In this document: positions 63,173-64,000 of the stretch, piece after piece
Position numbering within the stretch: the stretch's first letter is position 1
Layout of the letters: each line of letters opens with the position of its first letter
Assembly: GCF_001418015.1 (NCBI RefSeq)
Contig: NZ_LIQG01000023.1
Span: 62,001-126,000 of the forward strand
DNA from: Lacinutrix mariniflava
GTDB lineage: Bacteria > Bacteroidota > Bacteroidia > Flavobacteriales > Flavobacteriaceae
Direction: 5' to 3'
DNA length: 64,000 bases
The notes under the pieces: generated by a model
Databases searched by the model: none
The model's input: the letters and a program-made list of their open reading frames with translations, nothing else
What the model was told of the DNA's origin: nothing
Position numbers and translations under genes: made by a program

Positions 63173-64000
63173 AAAAGACAACATACTTATCATTGGAGCT
63201 GGACTTTGTGGTTCTCTCTTAGCCTTACGTTTAGCTCAAAGAGGCTATACAGTAAGCGTTTACGAAAGCAGACCCGATTTACGTACTACAGATATTTCTG
63301 CAGGACGCTCTATAAATTTAGCATTGTCAGACAGAGGCTTAAAAGCCATGCGTCTTGCAGGTGTAGAAGATAAAGTAAAACCACTTTGCATACCAATGCA
63401 TGGTCGTTTGGTTCATGATACAGAAGGTAACACGTTTCCATCTAATTATTCAGGAAGAGATAACGAATATATTAACTCTATTTCTAGAGGAGATTTAAAC
63501 GGTTTACTGCTTACTGAAGCCGATAAATATGATAATCTAACTATTCATTTTAATAAAAGATGTAATGGTATCGATATTGAAAACAACATTGCAAAACTAT
63601 ACGATTACGTAACTAAAACGGAATTTGAAGTTAAAGGCGATGTTCTTTTTGGTACAGACGGAGCAGGATCGTCACTTAGAAAAAGCTATTATTTAGAACG
63701 TAAATTTCTATTTAGCTACTCGCAAAACTACTTAACACATGGTTATAAAGAATTAGAAATCCCAGCTTCTAAAGAAGGCACACACTTAATAAGTAAAGAT
63801 TATTTACACATTTGGCCAAGAGGAGAATACATGCTTATTGCATTACCAAATCTAGACGGAAGTTTTACAGTAACATTATTTTTAAGTTATGAAGAAGGAG
63901 AATACAACTTCAGCAACTTAACAACAGAAGATACTATAAAGGAATTCTTTAAAACACAGTTCCCTGACGCTTTAACATTAATACCTAATATAGCCGAAGA
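63165..64000 (+). CDS. kmo: Kynurenine 3-monooxygenase, partial (3' end outside window)
   Basis: The first 278 codons, from ATG at 63165, are present and the gene runs off the right edge. Flavin-binding GxGxxG is NILIIGAGLCGSLLALRLAQ near residue 8, with the family's SAGRSINLALSDRGLKAMR and the GTDGAGS motif. It hydroxylates L-kynurenine with FAD and NADPH, producing the substrate preferred by the preceding kynU. Together they feed 3-hydroxyanthranilate into quinolinate/NAD synthesis or further degradation. Confidence 0.95.
   Translation, partial: MSKKDNILIIGAGLCGSLLALRLAQRGYTVSVYESRPDLRTTDISAGRSINLALSDRGLKAMRLAGVEDKVKPLCIPMHGRLVHDTEGNTFPSNYSGRDNEYINSISRGDLNGLLLTEADKYDNLTIHFNKRCNGIDIENNIAKLYDYVTKTEFEVKGDVLFGTDGAGSSLRKSYYLERKFLFSYSQNYLTHGYKELEIPASKEGTHLISKDYLHIWPRGEYMLIALPNLDGSFTVTLFLSYEEGEYNFSNLTTEDTIKEFFKTQFPDALTLIPNIAE

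Noticed and set aside
1-64000. CRISPR arrays, tRNA or rRNA genes, phage or insertion-sequence genes
   Set aside because: No regularly spaced repeats, cloverleaf-like sequences or transposase/integrase motifs were seen.

Overview
The window is AT-rich and almost entirely coding. It comes from the chromosome of a member of the Bacteroidota, most likely a marine Flavobacteriaceae. The evidence is two proteins with type IX secretion C-terminal sorting domains (YPNP/FPNP...GxYxxxxxxxxxxxxKxxxxN), a SusC/SusD pair, many short Bacteroidetes-type lipoprotein signals, and promoters of the TTTG-N19-TAnnTTTG class (best copies upstream of rpsL and rplC). The window starts inside rpsQ and ends inside kmo. 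No tRNA, rRNA, CRISPR array, transposase or phage gene was recognised.

Layout. 1-8.5 kb (minus strand): rpsL-rpsG-fusA-rpsJ, then a strong terminator, a new promoter with a roughly 150-nt structured leader, and rplC-rplD-rplW-rplB-rpsS-rplV-rpsC-rplP-rpmC-rpsQ. 8.7-18.5 kb (plus strand): an Omp85-family outer-membrane protein, a SusC/SusD nutrient uptake operon with two extra surface lipoproteins, and a secreted arylsulfotransferase-like protein. 18.5-26 kb: housekeeping and repair genes (rlmB, rhomboid protease, rarA, a YjjG-like nucleotidase, a polysaccharide deacetylase, radC, a PaiB-like flavoprotein). 26-30.3 kb is the accessory part: an unrecognised membrane protein, a GT-C-type membrane glycosyltransferase, and an orphan membrane-anchored protein. 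The orphan sits between inverted repeats, next to a decayed copy of the 3' end of mpl. 30.3-41 kb: mpl, a TPR protein, a giant alpha-2-macroglobulin carrying an inserted SusC-like plug module, a charged lipoprotein and a DoxX-like protein. 41-58 kb: valS, a DUF1573 protein, an aminotransferase, murB, an ECF sigma/anti-sigma pair, a small Cys-rich protein with a GT2 enzyme and a second ECF sigma, lipA, gap, a hybrid histidine kinase, lpxK, a NIF3-like protein, a coiled-coil protein with a cysteine-less zinc ribbon, and msrA. 58-64 kb: a secreted N-formylglutamate-amidohydrolase-like protein with a T9SS tail, a methyltransferase, and a kynurenine operon (lipoprotein, kynU, kmo) whose promoter overlaps a palindrome.

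The most unusual items are the alpha-2-macroglobulin with a TonB-plug-like module placed where the bait region should be, the cassette-like insertion at the 3' end of mpl, the attenuator-like leader in front of rplC, and a structured intergenic element at 31.70-31.78 kb. All similarity calls come from reading the sequence; no database search was run.
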